Assembly (NCBI GenBank): GCA_035630615.1
Contig: DASQKI010000104.1
Coordinates: 1 to 38,988 of the forward strand
Direction of reading: 5' to 3'
DNA length: 38,988 bases
From: DATFRX01 sp035630615
GTDB taxonomy: Bacteria > Actinomycetota > Actinomycetes > Propionibacteriales > Nocardioidaceae
In this document: in pieces, positions 7,523-16,299 of the stretch
Position numbering within the stretch: position 1 is the stretch's first letter
How the letters are laid out: each line of letters opens with the position of its first letter
Translations under genes and position numbers: made by a program
Notes under the pieces: model-generated
The model's database searches: none
What the model saw: only the letters and a program-made list of their open reading frames with translations
What the model was told of the DNA's origin: nothing

Positions 7523-8014
7523 ATGAGTGACGTGACAGTGACGGTGTTCGGATACGTCGGGACCGACGTCGAGTTTCGCGGCGGCAAGGGTTCGCCCGAG
7601 CGTGCGATGTTTCGGATCGGCTCGACACCGCGCTATTTCGACAAGGTGGCGCGCGAGTGGCGCGACTCCGACACGGTTTGGCTGACCGTCAAGGCGTGGC
7701 GCGACCTGGCCCGCAACGTAGCCTCGTCGATCCACAAAGGTGAGCCGGTCATCGTCGTCGGCAAGCTGCGCACGTCGGTCTGGACGGGCGACGACGGAGT
7801 CGAGCATCGGCGCGACGTCCTCGAGGCGACGACGGTGGCCCATGACCTGGCAAGGGGCACGACTGCGTTTCGTCGCGCCGAGCGACCGGCTGAGCCGGAC
7901 ACCACGTCGGCCGACGACGAGGACATGTTCCGCGAGCTCGAGCGAACGGTCGCGACCTCGTCCGGTCCGGCCGCCGCGGCGGATTCGACGGTGGCGACGC
8001 TCGGTGCTGCCTGA
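7523..8014 (+). CDS. Single-stranded DNA-binding protein paralogue (SsbB type)
   Basis: A 163-residue SSB-family protein. Residues 1-110 form the OB fold, with typical pieces: VTVFGYVGTDVEF at the N-terminus, FRIGSTPRYFDKVAREWRDS, WLTVKAWRDLARNVASSIHKG and PVIVVGKLRTSVWTGDDG, aromatic and basic positions suited to ssDNA binding. The C-terminal tail is disordered and acidic/alanine-rich but ends in TVATLGAA, lacking the acidic DDxPF-like tip that recruits repair and replication partners in housekeeping SSB. It is therefore probably a secondary SSB (competence, recombination or stress role) like mycobacterial Rv2478c, its likely counterpart next to ettA. Start: ATG 7523 has AGGAGG at 7511-7516; an in-frame ATG at 7517 is too close to it. 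Confidence 0.9.
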   Translation: MSDVTVTVFGYVGTDVEFRGGKGSPERAMFRIGSTPRYFDKVAREWRDSDTVWLTVKAWRDLARNVASSIHKGEPVIVVGKLRTSVWTGDDGVEHRRDVLEATTVAHDLARGTTAFRRAERPAEPDTTSADDEDMFRELERTVATSSGPAAAADSTVATLGAA

Positions 8015-8056
8015 GCATCCGATGGTGCCGATGCGGACCGGCGATGGTCGAGCCCG

Positions 8057-8062
8057 TAGGCT
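8057..8062 (+). promoter_or_regulatory. -10 box for leaderless ettA
   Basis: TAGGCT ends 8 bases before ATG 8071, predicting transcription start at or just before the start codon. There is no Shine-Dalgarno sequence before this ATG, although the gene encodes an abundant housekeeping protein. Confidence 0.5.
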
Positions 8063-8070
8063 AAATGATC

Positions 8071-9753
<1,683 letters not shown>

Positions 9754-9787
9754 CCTACCCGCGTCGCTGACCTGAAATGATGCGGCT

Positions 9788-10969
9788 GTGCCGATCCGCG
9801 GATATGCCCATGAGCTTCCCGGACCGGGTGAGATGCTGCGGCTGATCCGTACTGGTGAGGCCAACTCCCGCAGCGAGCTCGCCCGGGCGACCGGGCTGTC
9901 CCGCACCGCCGTCGCGGCTCGGTTGTCAGGCTTGTTCGACACCGCACTGGTCATCGAGACCGGTGACGCGTCGAGCACAGGTGGTCGCCCTCCGACCCGT
10001 CTGTCGTTCAATCCCGAGGCCGGCGCCGTCTTCGCGGCCGCGATCGGACGCAGTCGGCTCCAGGTCGGCCTGTGCGACCTGGCCGGCCAGCTCCTGGCGC
10101 TGCGGACCGAGGACCAAGACGTCGACGCCGGACCCCACGTGGTGTTGCCGCGGGTGCGCGCGATGTTCAAGGAGCTGCGGACCCAGGTCGACATCCCCAG
10201 CTCGCGGATCCGGGGGATCGGGGTCAGCATCCCGGGCGTCGTCGACCTCGAGCGCCAGATGGCTCTGAGCGCGCCGGAGCTGGTCGGATGGGACGGCGAG
10301 CCGGTCGCGCCGCCGCTGCGCAAGGGCTTCAACGTCCCGGTGTTTCTCGAGCGGGACTGCAACGCGATGGCGCTCGCCGAGCGCGATGGGCTGCTGCGCG
10401 AATATCGCGACCTGATCCTGGTCAAGGTCTCTACCGGCATCGGCGCTGGCATCGTCCTCGACCACCGGCTGCATCGCGGGTTCGGCGGCGTCGCCGGCGA
10501 GATCGGGCACACCCGCGTGTCTCGGCCTGAGGGCCGGATGTGCCGGTGCGGGTCGCTCGACTGCCTCGAGGTCTACGCGTCCGGCTGGGCGCTGGTCAAG
10601 GCGATGCGCGAGCGCGGCCGGCGGGTGACGCACGTGCGCGACGTGGTCGCCCGAGCGCTCGACGGCGATGGCGCGGCGACTGCGATGATCCGAGAGTCCG
10701 GCCGCTATGTCGGCGAGATTCTGGCGAGCGTGATCAACCTGCTCAACCCGCAGGCGTTGGTCATCGGCGGCGACATGGCGGCGGCCTTCGAGCCACTGCT
10801 CGCCGGCATCCGGGAGAGTGTCTACGGCGGTGCCGTGACGCTGGCCTCGCGCGACCTCCGCGTGCTGCCGACGACGCACGGCGAGCTCACCGGCGTCGTC
10901 GGCGCGGCGAACCTGGTGCTGACCCAGGTGCTCAGCACTAGCGCAGTCGATGCCCTCGTCCGAGGGTAG
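9788..10969 (+). CDS. ROK family transcriptional regulator
   Basis: A 393-residue ROK-family protein: N-terminal winged HTH at about 15-60 (NSRSELARATGLSRTAVAARL) fused to a sugar-kinase-like domain. The glycine-rich phosphate motif STGIGAGIVLDHRLHRGFGG precedes the zinc site, seen as GEIGHTRV and CRCGSLDCLE; the usual glycine before the third cysteine is Asp, but all three cysteines and the histidine remain. It is probably a repressor responding to a sugar or phosphosugar; no transport or sugar gene is adjacent to name it. The GTG at 9788 is the first start after ettA, with an AATGAT box 6 bases upstream, so it may also be leaderless. It ends 8 bp from the convergent marR gene. Confidence 0.9.
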   Translation: MPIRGYAHELPGPGEMLRLIRTGEANSRSELARATGLSRTAVAARLSGLFDTALVIETGDASSTGGRPPTRLSFNPEAGAVFAAAIGRSRLQVGLCDLAGQLLALRTEDQDVDAGPHVVLPRVRAMFKELRTQVDIPSSRIRGIGVSIPGVVDLERQMALSAPELVGWDGEPVAPPLRKGFNVPVFLERDCNAMALAERDGLLREYRDLILVKVSTGIGAGIVLDHRLHRGFGGVAGEIGHTRVSRPEGRMCRCGSLDCLEVYASGWALVKAMRERGRRVTHVRDVVARALDGDGAATAMIRESGRYVGEILASVINLLNPQALVIGGDMAAAFEPLLAGIRESVYGGAVTLASRDLRVLPTTHGELTGVVGAANLVLTQVLSTSAVDALVRG

Positions 10970-10977
10970 GTGGCTGC

Positions 10978-11502
10978 CTAGTCGCGCTGGTCGCCGAGGC
11001 GTGAGCCCACGGTTTCGAAGGCGTCGCCGACGGTCGCGACCTGGTCGGCGCTGAGCTGGTCGATCAGGTGCTCGCGAACTCCACGGACGTGGGTGTGCGC
11101 GGCTTCCTTGAGCACTGACCAGCCCTTGTCGCTGAGCGTCGCCCAGCGGCCGCGTCCGTCGTAGTCGCAGGTGAACCGCTTGACGAGCCCGGCCGCTTCC
11201 ATCCGCGCGATCGTGTGGGTCGTCCGGCTACGCGAGTGCGACAGAGACGATGCGAGCTCGGCCATCCGGAGGCTGCGGTCGTCGGCCTCGGACAGTCGGA
11301 CGAGCACTTCGTACTCCGGAAGTGACAGTCCATGCGCCTCGCGCAGCTCACGATCTAGACGCTCGAGGAGCCGCGTGGTCCCGACGATGTAGGAGCGCCA
11401 GGCGGCCTGCTGATCGGGCTCCAGCCAGCGCGTCTCGTCCCCCGTGGGGAAGCAGTCGCGCACGTCGTCGGACGACGCGCGCGTCGAGGTCTGGCTGGTC
11501 AT
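10978..11502 (-). CDS. MarR family transcriptional regulator
   Basis: A 174-residue MarR-type winged-helix repressor. An acidic leader (residues 1-30) is followed by the helical dimerisation part (WRSYIVGTTRLLERLDRELR), the family motif LSLPEYEVLVRLSEA, recognition region RMAELASSLSHSRSRTTHTIARMEAAGLVKR and wing CDYDGRGRWATLSDKG. It is divergent from the YceI gene, and the 13-bp inverted repeat at 11517-11529 sits between its -10 and the YceI -35 box. It therefore probably represses both genes and is released by a small ligand (inference). ATG 11502 lies 6 bases after TAGACT (11514-11509), so the mRNA is probably leaderless. Confidence 0.93.
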   Translation of the reverse strand: MTSQTSTRASSDDVRDCFPTGDETRWLEPDQQAAWRSYIVGTTRLLERLDRELREAHGLSLPEYEVLVRLSEADDRSLRMAELASSLSHSRSRTTHTIARMEAAGLVKRFTCDYDGRGRWATLSDKGWSVLKEAAHTHVRGVREHLIDQLSADQVATVGDAFETVGSRLGDQRD

Positions 11503-11508
11503 GAAGCA

Positions 11509-11514
11509 AGTCTA
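11509..11514 (-). promoter_or_regulatory. -10 box for leaderless marR
   Basis: TAGACT on the minus strand ends 6 bases before ATG 11502, giving a start of transcription at the start codon. No ribosome binding site precedes the ATG. Confidence 0.5.
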
Positions 11515-11516
11515 CC

Positions 11517-11529
11517 CAACTCCTAGTTG
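11517..11529. promoter_or_regulatory. Candidate MarR operator
   Basis: CAACT-CCT-AGTTG is a perfect 5+5 inverted repeat lying just upstream of the marR -10 box and overlapping the -35 of the yceI promoter (11527-11532). A related half-site TAGTTGA recurs at 11567-11573, and TAGTT/AACTA form a second imperfect palindrome at 11524-11541. One bound MarR dimer could cover both divergent promoters. Confidence 0.5.
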
Positions 11530-11555
11530 ACGATTAAACTATCGCGACCTATGCT
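11527..11555 (+). promoter_or_regulatory. Vegetative-type promoter of yceI gene
   Basis: TTGACG (11527-11532), a 17-bp spacer and TATGCT (11550-11555) form the best -35/-10 pair in the window, close to the housekeeping sigma consensus. The predicted transcript has a leader of about 40 nt with AAAGGAG at 11584-11590 before ATG 11602. Confidence 0.65.
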
Positions 11556-11601
11556 GGGTTACAGATTAGTTGAAGCATCAATCAAAGGAGATGTATCGAC
11601 C

Positions 11602-12183
11602 ATGTCGCAGCTCGAGGGGCTAGTGCCGGGCACCTGGCAAATCGACCCGACGCACACTGATATCGGCTTCACCGTCCGTCACCTCATCAGCAAGGTGCGT
11701 GGCACCTTCGAGGAGTTCGAGGGCGAGATCGTCATCGCGGAGAACCCGCTGGAGTCCGAGGCCAGCGCCACGGTCCAGCTGAGCACGATCAACACGGGCA
11801 CGGCGCAGCGCGACGATCACCTGCGCTCGAGCGACTTCTTCGAGGTCGACCAGCATCCGGTCATGCGGTTTAGCAGCACCGGCGTTCGCGCCAACGGTGA
11901 CGGCTACACCCTCACCGGCGACCTGACGGTCAAAAACGTTACCCGCGAGATTGAGCTCGAGGTGGACTTCCTGGGCGTCGGCCCGGACCCGTGGGGCGGC
12001 ACCCGCGCCGGGTTCGAGGCGACCGGCAAGATCAGCCGCAAGGAGTTCGGCGTCGACTTCAACATTCCGCTGGAGGGCGACAAGTTCGTCATCGGCGACC
12101 AGGTGACGATTCAGCTGCAGGTCGAGGCGGTGCTCCAGGTCGAGGCGGCGGTTCAGAAGGAGACGGAGTCTGCCAACGCATGA
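11602..12183 (+). CDS. YceI family lipid-binding protein
   Basis: A 193-residue YceI-domain protein, a lipocalin-like beta barrel that binds isoprenoid or other amphipathic lipids. The family pattern is clear: WQIDPTHTDIGFTVRHL near the N-terminus, VRGTFEEFEGEI, the SINTG-type segment LSTINTGTAQRDDHLRSSDFFEVDQHP, and LTGDLTVKNVTREIELEVDFLG. No signal peptide is present, so unlike E. coli YceI it is probably cytoplasmic, as many actinobacterial members are. The C-terminus carries a glutamine/valine/alanine-rich extension. Start 11602 follows AAAGGAG by 11 bases; the frame upstream overlaps the promoter and is not used. Divergent from and probably controlled by the MarR at 10978-11502. Confidence 0.93.
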   Translation: MSQLEGLVPGTWQIDPTHTDIGFTVRHLISKVRGTFEEFEGEIVIAENPLESEASATVQLSTINTGTAQRDDHLRSSDFFEVDQHPVMRFSSTGVRANGDGYTLTGDLTVKNVTREIELEVDFLGVGPDPWGGTRAGFEATGKISRKEFGVDFNIPLEGDKFVIGDQVTIQLQVEAVLQVEAAVQKETESANA

Positions 12184-12192
12184 GCAGGTCGG

Positions 12193-12229
12193 GAGCGGGC
12201 CGCGCCACACGGTGGGGCACGGCCCGCTC
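12193..12229 (+). terminator. GC-rich hairpin after yceI
   Basis: GAGCGGGCCG (12193-12202) and CGGCCCGCTC (12220-12229) form a perfect 10-bp stem with a 17-base loop, 9 bp after the yceI stop. No T-run follows, as is common for actinobacterial terminators. Confidence 0.6.
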
Positions 12230-12249
12230 GCCGATAGCGATGCTCGGGA

Positions 12250-12280
12250 TACGGTGAGCCGAGAGTCTCCGCGAGAGAGG
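12250..12280 (+). promoter_or_regulatory. Promoter and RBS of thiolase gene
   Basis: TACGGT at 12250-12255 is a probable -10 box; the expected leader of about 26 nt contains GAGAGAGG (12273-12280), a Shine-Dalgarno 7 bases before ATG 12288. Confidence 0.45.
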
Positions 12281-12287
12281 TACTGGC

Positions 12288-13508
12288 ATGCCCGACGCCG
12301 TCATCGTCTCGACTGCCCGCTCGCCGATCGGCCGCGCGTTCAAGGGCTCGCTCAAGGACGCCAGACCTGACGACCTCGCCGTGCAGATGGTGCGGGCGGC
12401 GCTCGACAAGATCCCGCAGCTCAACCCGGCCGACATCGATGACCTGATGCTCGGCTGCGGGCTCCCCGGCGGTGAGCAGGGCTTCAACATGGGCCGCGTC
12501 GTCGCCATCTTGCTGGGCTACGACCACCTGCCCGGCACGACGCTTACGCGATACTGCGCGTCTAGCTTGCAGACCACCCGGATGGCCTTCCATGCGATCA
12601 AGGCGGGTGAGGGCGACGTTTTCATCTCGGCCGGCGTCGAGGCCGTGAGCCGGTACGCCAAGGGCAACAGCGACACCTGGCCCGACACCCACAACCCGGT
12701 CTTCGCCGCGGCCGAAGAGCGGTCGGTGCGTCGAGCCGAGGGCGGCGCCGAGACCTGGGACGACCCGCGGACGTCTGGCATGGTGCCCGACATCTACCTG
12801 GCGATGGGCCAGACGGCCGAAAACCTGGCCCAGGTCAAGGGCGTCACCCGCGCCGACCAGGACGAGTTTGGCGTACGGTCGCAAAACCTTGCCGAGAAGG
12901 CGATCGCCGGCGGCTTCTGGGAGCGTGACATCACGCCGGTGACGCTGCCCGACGGTTCGGTGCTTGCCGCCGATGACGGTCCGCGGCCGGGCGTCACACT
13001 CGAGAAGGTCTCCGAGCTACAGCCGGTGTTCCGGCCCGACGGTAGGGTGACGGCCGGCAACTGTTGCCCGCTCAATGACGGCGCCGCCGCGGTCGTGGTG
13101 ATGAGCGACACCAAGGCAGCCGAGCTTGGCATCACGCCACTCGCCCGCATCGTGGCCACCGGCGTCAGCGCGTTGTCGCCAGAGATCATGGGCCTCGGTC
13201 CGGTCGGAGCCTCTCGCCAAGCGCTCGGGCGTGCCGGCATGACGATCGACGACATCGACCTGGTCGAGATCAACGAGGCGTTCGCGGCGCAGGTGATTCC
13301 TTCGTACCGCGATCTCGGTATCGACGTCGACAAACTCAACGTCAACGGCGGCGCGATCGCGGTCGGCCATCCGTTCGGCATGACTGGCGCTCGCATCACG
13401 TCCACGCTGCTCAACTCGCTCGCCTACCACGACAAGCAGATCGGTCTCGAGACGATGTGCGTCGGCGGCGGCCAGGGCATGGCGATGATCGTCGAGCGGC
13501 TGTCCTAG
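12288..13508 (+). CDS. Acetyl-CoA acetyltransferase / thiolase
   Basis: A 406-residue thiolase, joining or cleaving beta-ketoacyl-CoA with CoA. The catalytic set is complete: acyl-binding Cys90 (TRYCASSLQT), His361 in GGAIAVGHPFGMTGAR and Cys391 in CVGGGQG. Other family motifs include STARSPIGRAFKG at the N-terminus and EINEAFAAQVIPSY. Length is typical for degradative or FadA-type thiolases. It converges on an operon for a FabG-like reductase and a MaoC hydratase, the other two steps of a beta-oxidation-like cycle, so they may share a pathway; the same trio (fadA2, fabG4, htdX) is adjacent in Mycobacterium tuberculosis. Its TAG stop overlaps the Nudix stop in a shared CTAG. Confidence 0.94.
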   Translation: MPDAVIVSTARSPIGRAFKGSLKDARPDDLAVQMVRAALDKIPQLNPADIDDLMLGCGLPGGEQGFNMGRVVAILLGYDHLPGTTLTRYCASSLQTTRMAFHAIKAGEGDVFISAGVEAVSRYAKGNSDTWPDTHNPVFAAAEERSVRRAEGGAETWDDPRTSGMVPDIYLAMGQTAENLAQVKGVTRADQDEFGVRSQNLAEKAIAGGFWERDITPVTLPDGSVLAADDGPRPGVTLEKVSELQPVFRPDGRVTAGNCCPLNDGAAAVVVMSDTKAAELGITPLARIVATGVSALSPEIMGLGPVGASRQALGRAGMTIDDIDLVEINEAFAAQVIPSYRDLGIDVDKLNVNGGAIAVGHPFGMTGARITSTLLNSLAYHDKQIGLETMCVGGGQGMAMIVERLS

Positions 13509-14005
13509 AGGCCGATGGTCATTGGCGTCGCCGGCGGGCCTTGGCGCAGCAGCGGTGGGACGAGCTCGCCGAGTCGACGCGGCGCGAAGACGGCGTCGCC
13601 GACGTACGTCTGGATCTCGTCGATGGTCCACCAGCGATGGCCGTGCACCAGTTCGGCGCGGAGCTCCTCCGGCGTCATGGTGCCGCGTGGCGCGAAGGCT
13701 TCGGTGCGTACGAGGAAGAAGTCGTTGACGGCGCCGTCGTAGCCGTCGATGTGCCCTGGCTTGACGACCCGCTGGTGCCACACGTGCGGAGGTTCGCCGG
13801 TCAGCCGAAGGCCGATCTCCTCGACGAGCTCGCGGCGCAGAGCCTCGAGCAGCGACTCACCGGGCTCCAGACCGCCGCCCGGCGTGAGCCACACCGTGAC
13901 GCCGTCCTCGGCGATCGCGTGCAAAAGCAGGATCCGTTCCTGGTGGTCGACAACGATCGCGCGTGCCGCGGCCCGGAGGCGAGGCGGCGCATCGGGGTCG
14001 GGCAT
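13505..14005 (-). CDS. Nudix hydrolase
   Basis: A 166-residue Nudix protein that should hydrolyse a nucleoside diphosphate-linked substrate using Mg2+. The Nudix box at 44-66 fits Gx5Ex7REUxEExGU exactly (GGLEPGESLLEALRRELVEE then IGL). A conserved RAAARAIVVDHQERILLLH strand precedes it. Substrate cannot be told; given the neighbours, a CoA or NAD derivative is possible but unproven. ATG 14005 lies 5 bp after the MaoC stop on the same strand; the longer open frame would read through the MaoC gene out of frame and is rejected. Last gene of the FabG-MaoC-Nudix operon, ending in a four-base CTAG shared with the convergent thiolase. Confidence 0.92.
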   Translation of the reverse strand: MPDPDAPPRLRAAARAIVVDHQERILLLHAIAEDGVTVWLTPGGGLEPGESLLEALRRELVEEIGLRLTGEPPHVWHQRVVKPGHIDGYDGAVNDFFLVRTEAFAPRGTMTPEELRAELVHGHRWWTIDEIQTYVGDAVFAPRRLGELVPPLLRQGPPATPMTIGL

Positions 14006-14010
14006 GCCGG

Positions 14011-14475
14011 TCAGGGGATGTAGAGGACGAGGATGTTGGCCACGCAGGCCGGCTTGTCGGAGCCTTCGATCTCGATCGTGAAGCGGTAGCCGACGCGGAC
14101 GCCCTGCGGCGACTCGGTCACGTCGACGACCTCGACTCCGGCACGCAGCTGCGACCCGACCGGTACGGCGGCCGGGAATCGCACCTTGTCGACGCCGTAG
14201 TTGAGCGACATCGTGACGTCTTCGACCATGAAGATCTGGCGGGCCAACGACGGCACCAGCGACAGGGTCAGATAGCCGTGCGCGACGGTGCCGCCGAACG
14301 GGCTCGACTTGGCCCGCTCGACGTCGACGTGGATCCACTGGTGGTCTCCGGTCGCGTCGGCGAACGTGTCGATCTCGGTCTGGGTGACGGTGTGCCAGTC
14401 GCTGTAGCCGATGTGCTCGCCCTTGGCAGCGGCGATCTCGCCGACTCCGTGGAAGACCCGCACCGCGCTAGTCAC
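14011..14475 (-). CDS. MaoC family dehydratase
   Basis: A 154-residue single hotdog protein of the R-specific enoyl-CoA hydratase class. The hydratase 2 motif is visible: DATGDHQWIHVDVERAKSSP with catalytic Asp and His, then FGGTVAHGYLTLSL. The first 25 residues form the typical N-terminal strand and linker ahead of TVTQTEIDTFADATGD. It overlaps the 3' end of the upstream SDR gene by 8 bases and is followed 5 bp later by the Nudix gene, so the three are one transcript. It should interconvert trans-2-enoyl-CoA and (R)-3-hydroxyacyl-CoA, the substrate side of the preceding reductase. Confidence 0.93.
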   Translation of the reverse strand: MTSAVRVFHGVGEIAAAKGEHIGYSDWHTVTQTEIDTFADATGDHQWIHVDVERAKSSPFGGTVAHGYLTLSLVPSLARQIFMVEDVTMSLNYGVDKVRFPAAVPVGSQLRAGVEVVDVTESPQGVRVGYRFTIEIEGSDKPACVANILVLYIP

Positions 14476-15226
14476 GAGGGCCGCCGGCGACGTAGATGAC
14501 CTGGCCGGACACGAAGCCGGCTCCGTCGCTGACCAGGTACGACACGGTGTGCGCGATGTCGTCTGGCTGGCCTACACGACCGACCGGGATCTGCTGGGCC
14601 GCGGCCGCCATGAAGTCGTCGAAGCTGATGCCGATCCGGGCGGCGGTCGCGGCGGTCATGTCGGTCGCGATGGTGCCCGGCGCGACCGCGTTGGCGGTGA
14701 CCCCGAACTTGCCGAGCTCGATCGCGAGCGTCTTGGTGAAGCCCTGCATGCCAGCCTTGGCGGCCGAGTAGTTGACCTGCCCTCGGTTGCCGAGCGCCGA
14801 CGTGCTCGACAAGTTGACGATGCGTCCCCATTCGGCGTCGACCATGTGGCTCTGGACCGCGCGACTCATCAGGAACGCGCCTCGAAGGTGGACGTTCATG
14901 ACGGCATCCCAGTCGTCCTCGCTCATCTTGAAGAGCAGGTTGTCGCGGATGATCCCGGCGTTGTTGACGAGTACGGTCGGTGAGCCGAGGGCCTCGCTGA
15001 CCGCGCGTACCGCCGCGTCGACCTGGTTGGGCTGCGAGACGTCGGCGCCGACGGCGACCGACTGGCCACCGTCGCGAGCGATCTGGTCGACCGTCTCGGC
15101 GCAGCTGGCCTCGTCGAGATCCAAGACGGCGACGGACATCCCGTCGAATGCGAGCCGTCGGGCGATCGCGGCTCCGATTCCGCGTGCGGCGCCGGTCACG
15201 ATGGCGGTACGTCTGGTCTCAGTCAC
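14468..15226 (-). CDS. SDR family 3-oxoacyl reductase (FabG-like)
   Basis: A 252-residue short-chain dehydrogenase/reductase, probably NADP(H)-dependent 3-ketoacyl-CoA/ACP reductase. Rossmann motif TGAARGIG (11-18), NNAG (88-91), catalytic tetrad N112, S140, Y153 and K157 (YSAAK), and the C-terminal GQVIYVAGG. Start: GTG 15226 with GAGGAG located 6 bases upstream; the ATG at 15268 adds 14 residues that do not belong to the family and has no RBS. First gene of an operon with MaoC and Nudix. Together with the convergent thiolase this covers reduction, dehydration and thiolysis or condensation of acyl chains; direction of flux is unknown. Confidence 0.93.
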   Translation of the reverse strand: MTETRRTAIVTGAARGIGAAIARRLAFDGMSVAVLDLDEASCAETVDQIARDGGQSVAVGADVSQPNQVDAAVRAVSEALGSPTVLVNNAGIIRDNLLFKMSEDDWDAVMNVHLRGAFLMSRAVQSHMVDAEWGRIVNLSSTSALGNRGQVNYSAAKAGMQGFTKTLAIELGKFGVTANAVAPGTIATDMTAATAARIGISFDDFMAAAAQQIPVGRVGQPDDIAHTVSYLVSDGAGFVSGQVIYVAGGPRD

Positions 15227-15342
15227 GTGCAGCTCCTCGTACGTCGGGATCGCTCGGCAGTTTTGCACACGATGTTTCGCGTACTCGCCGAGAGTGACGC
15301 ATTCGGCACGAGGTCGCCCCCGGCGTCTGGGAGGATCGGTGC

Positions 15343-16221
15343 GTGCGCCACGTCTACGACTGCCCGCTCCGATGGGCCGACATGGACTCGCTCGGACACG
15401 TCAACAACGTCGTCTATGCCGACTACCTTCAGGAACTCCGCGTCGACATGCTGCGCGTGCACGCGCCCGGACCGGAGGCGGCCGATCTCGCCGAGGGCGT
15501 CGTCGTCGTGCGGCACGATCTGGAGTTTGCCCGACCGCTGGTCTATCGAGATCGCCCGGTCCGGGTCGAGGCATGGTGCGAGCGGGTGCGGGCGGCGTCG
15601 TTCCAGCTCGGCTACGAAGTCGTCGACCCCGAGGGAGCCGATTGTGACCGCCGGGTCTATCTGCGAGCGTCGTCGGTGCTCGCACCGTTTTCGTTCGCCA
15701 CCCATCGCCCGCGTCGGATCCGGGAGCACGAGCGCACGGCGCTGCTGCTCTACGACGAGCCAGTGCAGCTCGAGCCGACGCCGCCGACGAAGCCGGTCGA
15801 TGGGCTGCTCACCGATCCCGGCAAGGCGCACAGCTACTCGTGCCGGGTCCGTTGGAGCGACATCGACGCCTACGGGCACGTCAACAATGTGAAATTCGTC
15901 GAGTACTTCCAGGAGGCTCGGATCGCCATGCTGAGCGGCGCGGTCGGCGTCTCGGCGGCCGGCGACCTCCGAGGCTTCGTCGTGGCCCGGATGGACGTCG
16001 TCTATCGCCGGCCGCTGGAGTTTCGGACCGACCCGGTGTGGGTCCGGACCTGGGTGACGCGGATCGGGCGGTCGTCCTACGAGCTGCAGGCGGTGGTCTG
16101 CGACGAGGGCACGGTGTTTGCGACGTCAGGGGCGATCGTGGTGGCATTCGACCCCGCCACGGAGCGGTCCCGGCCGATTCGGGATGCCGAACGCGTTGCC
16201 CTCGAGGCCCGCCTCGTCTGA
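15343..16221 (+). CDS. Two-domain acyl-CoA thioesterase
   Basis: A 292-residue protein with two hotdog (4HBT) domains in tandem. Each carries the Asp/His active-site signature of YbgC-type thioesterases: WADMDSLGHVNNVVYADYLQ at about 11-30 and WSDIDAYGHVNNVKFVEYFQ at about 171-190. Later strands repeat as well (VVRHDLEFARPLVYRDRPV versus VARMDVVYRRPLEFRTDPV). It hydrolyses acyl-CoA to free acid, probably in the cytoplasm; chain length is unknown. Start: GTG 15343 with GGGAGGA 8 bases upstream. It corresponds in architecture to Rv2475c of M. tuberculosis, which is also near ettA and glbO. Followed by a 69-bp palindrome in the convergent gap to the ArsR gene. Confidence 0.92.
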   Translation: MRHVYDCPLRWADMDSLGHVNNVVYADYLQELRVDMLRVHAPGPEAADLAEGVVVVRHDLEFARPLVYRDRPVRVEAWCERVRAASFQLGYEVVDPEGADCDRRVYLRASSVLAPFSFATHRPRRIREHERTALLLYDEPVQLEPTPPTKPVDGLLTDPGKAHSYSCRVRWSDIDAYGHVNNVKFVEYFQEARIAMLSGAVGVSAAGDLRGFVVARMDVVYRRPLEFRTDPVWVRTWVTRIGRSSYELQAVVCDEGTVFATSGAIVVAFDPATERSRPIRDAERVALEARLV

Positions 16222-16228
16222 GCATCCG

Positions 16229-16297
16229 CACCCCTGGGAGGACCCGTATGGCGCGAAACGCCGGGAGCGTCGCGCAATACGGGTCCTCCCAGGGGTG
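16229..16297. repeat. Long palindrome, copy A of a dispersed family
   Basis: Perfect 21-bp arms (16229-16249 and 16277-16297) flank a 27-base centre that can form a weaker inner stem (GCGCGA-rich). It lies between the convergent thioesterase and ArsR genes and stops 2 bp from the ArsR stop codon, so it may act as a two-way terminator. Its outer arm (CTGGGAGGACCC) and inner core (GTCGCGCAA) recur in copies B, C and D. Confidence 0.85.
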
Positions 16298-16299
16298 GG

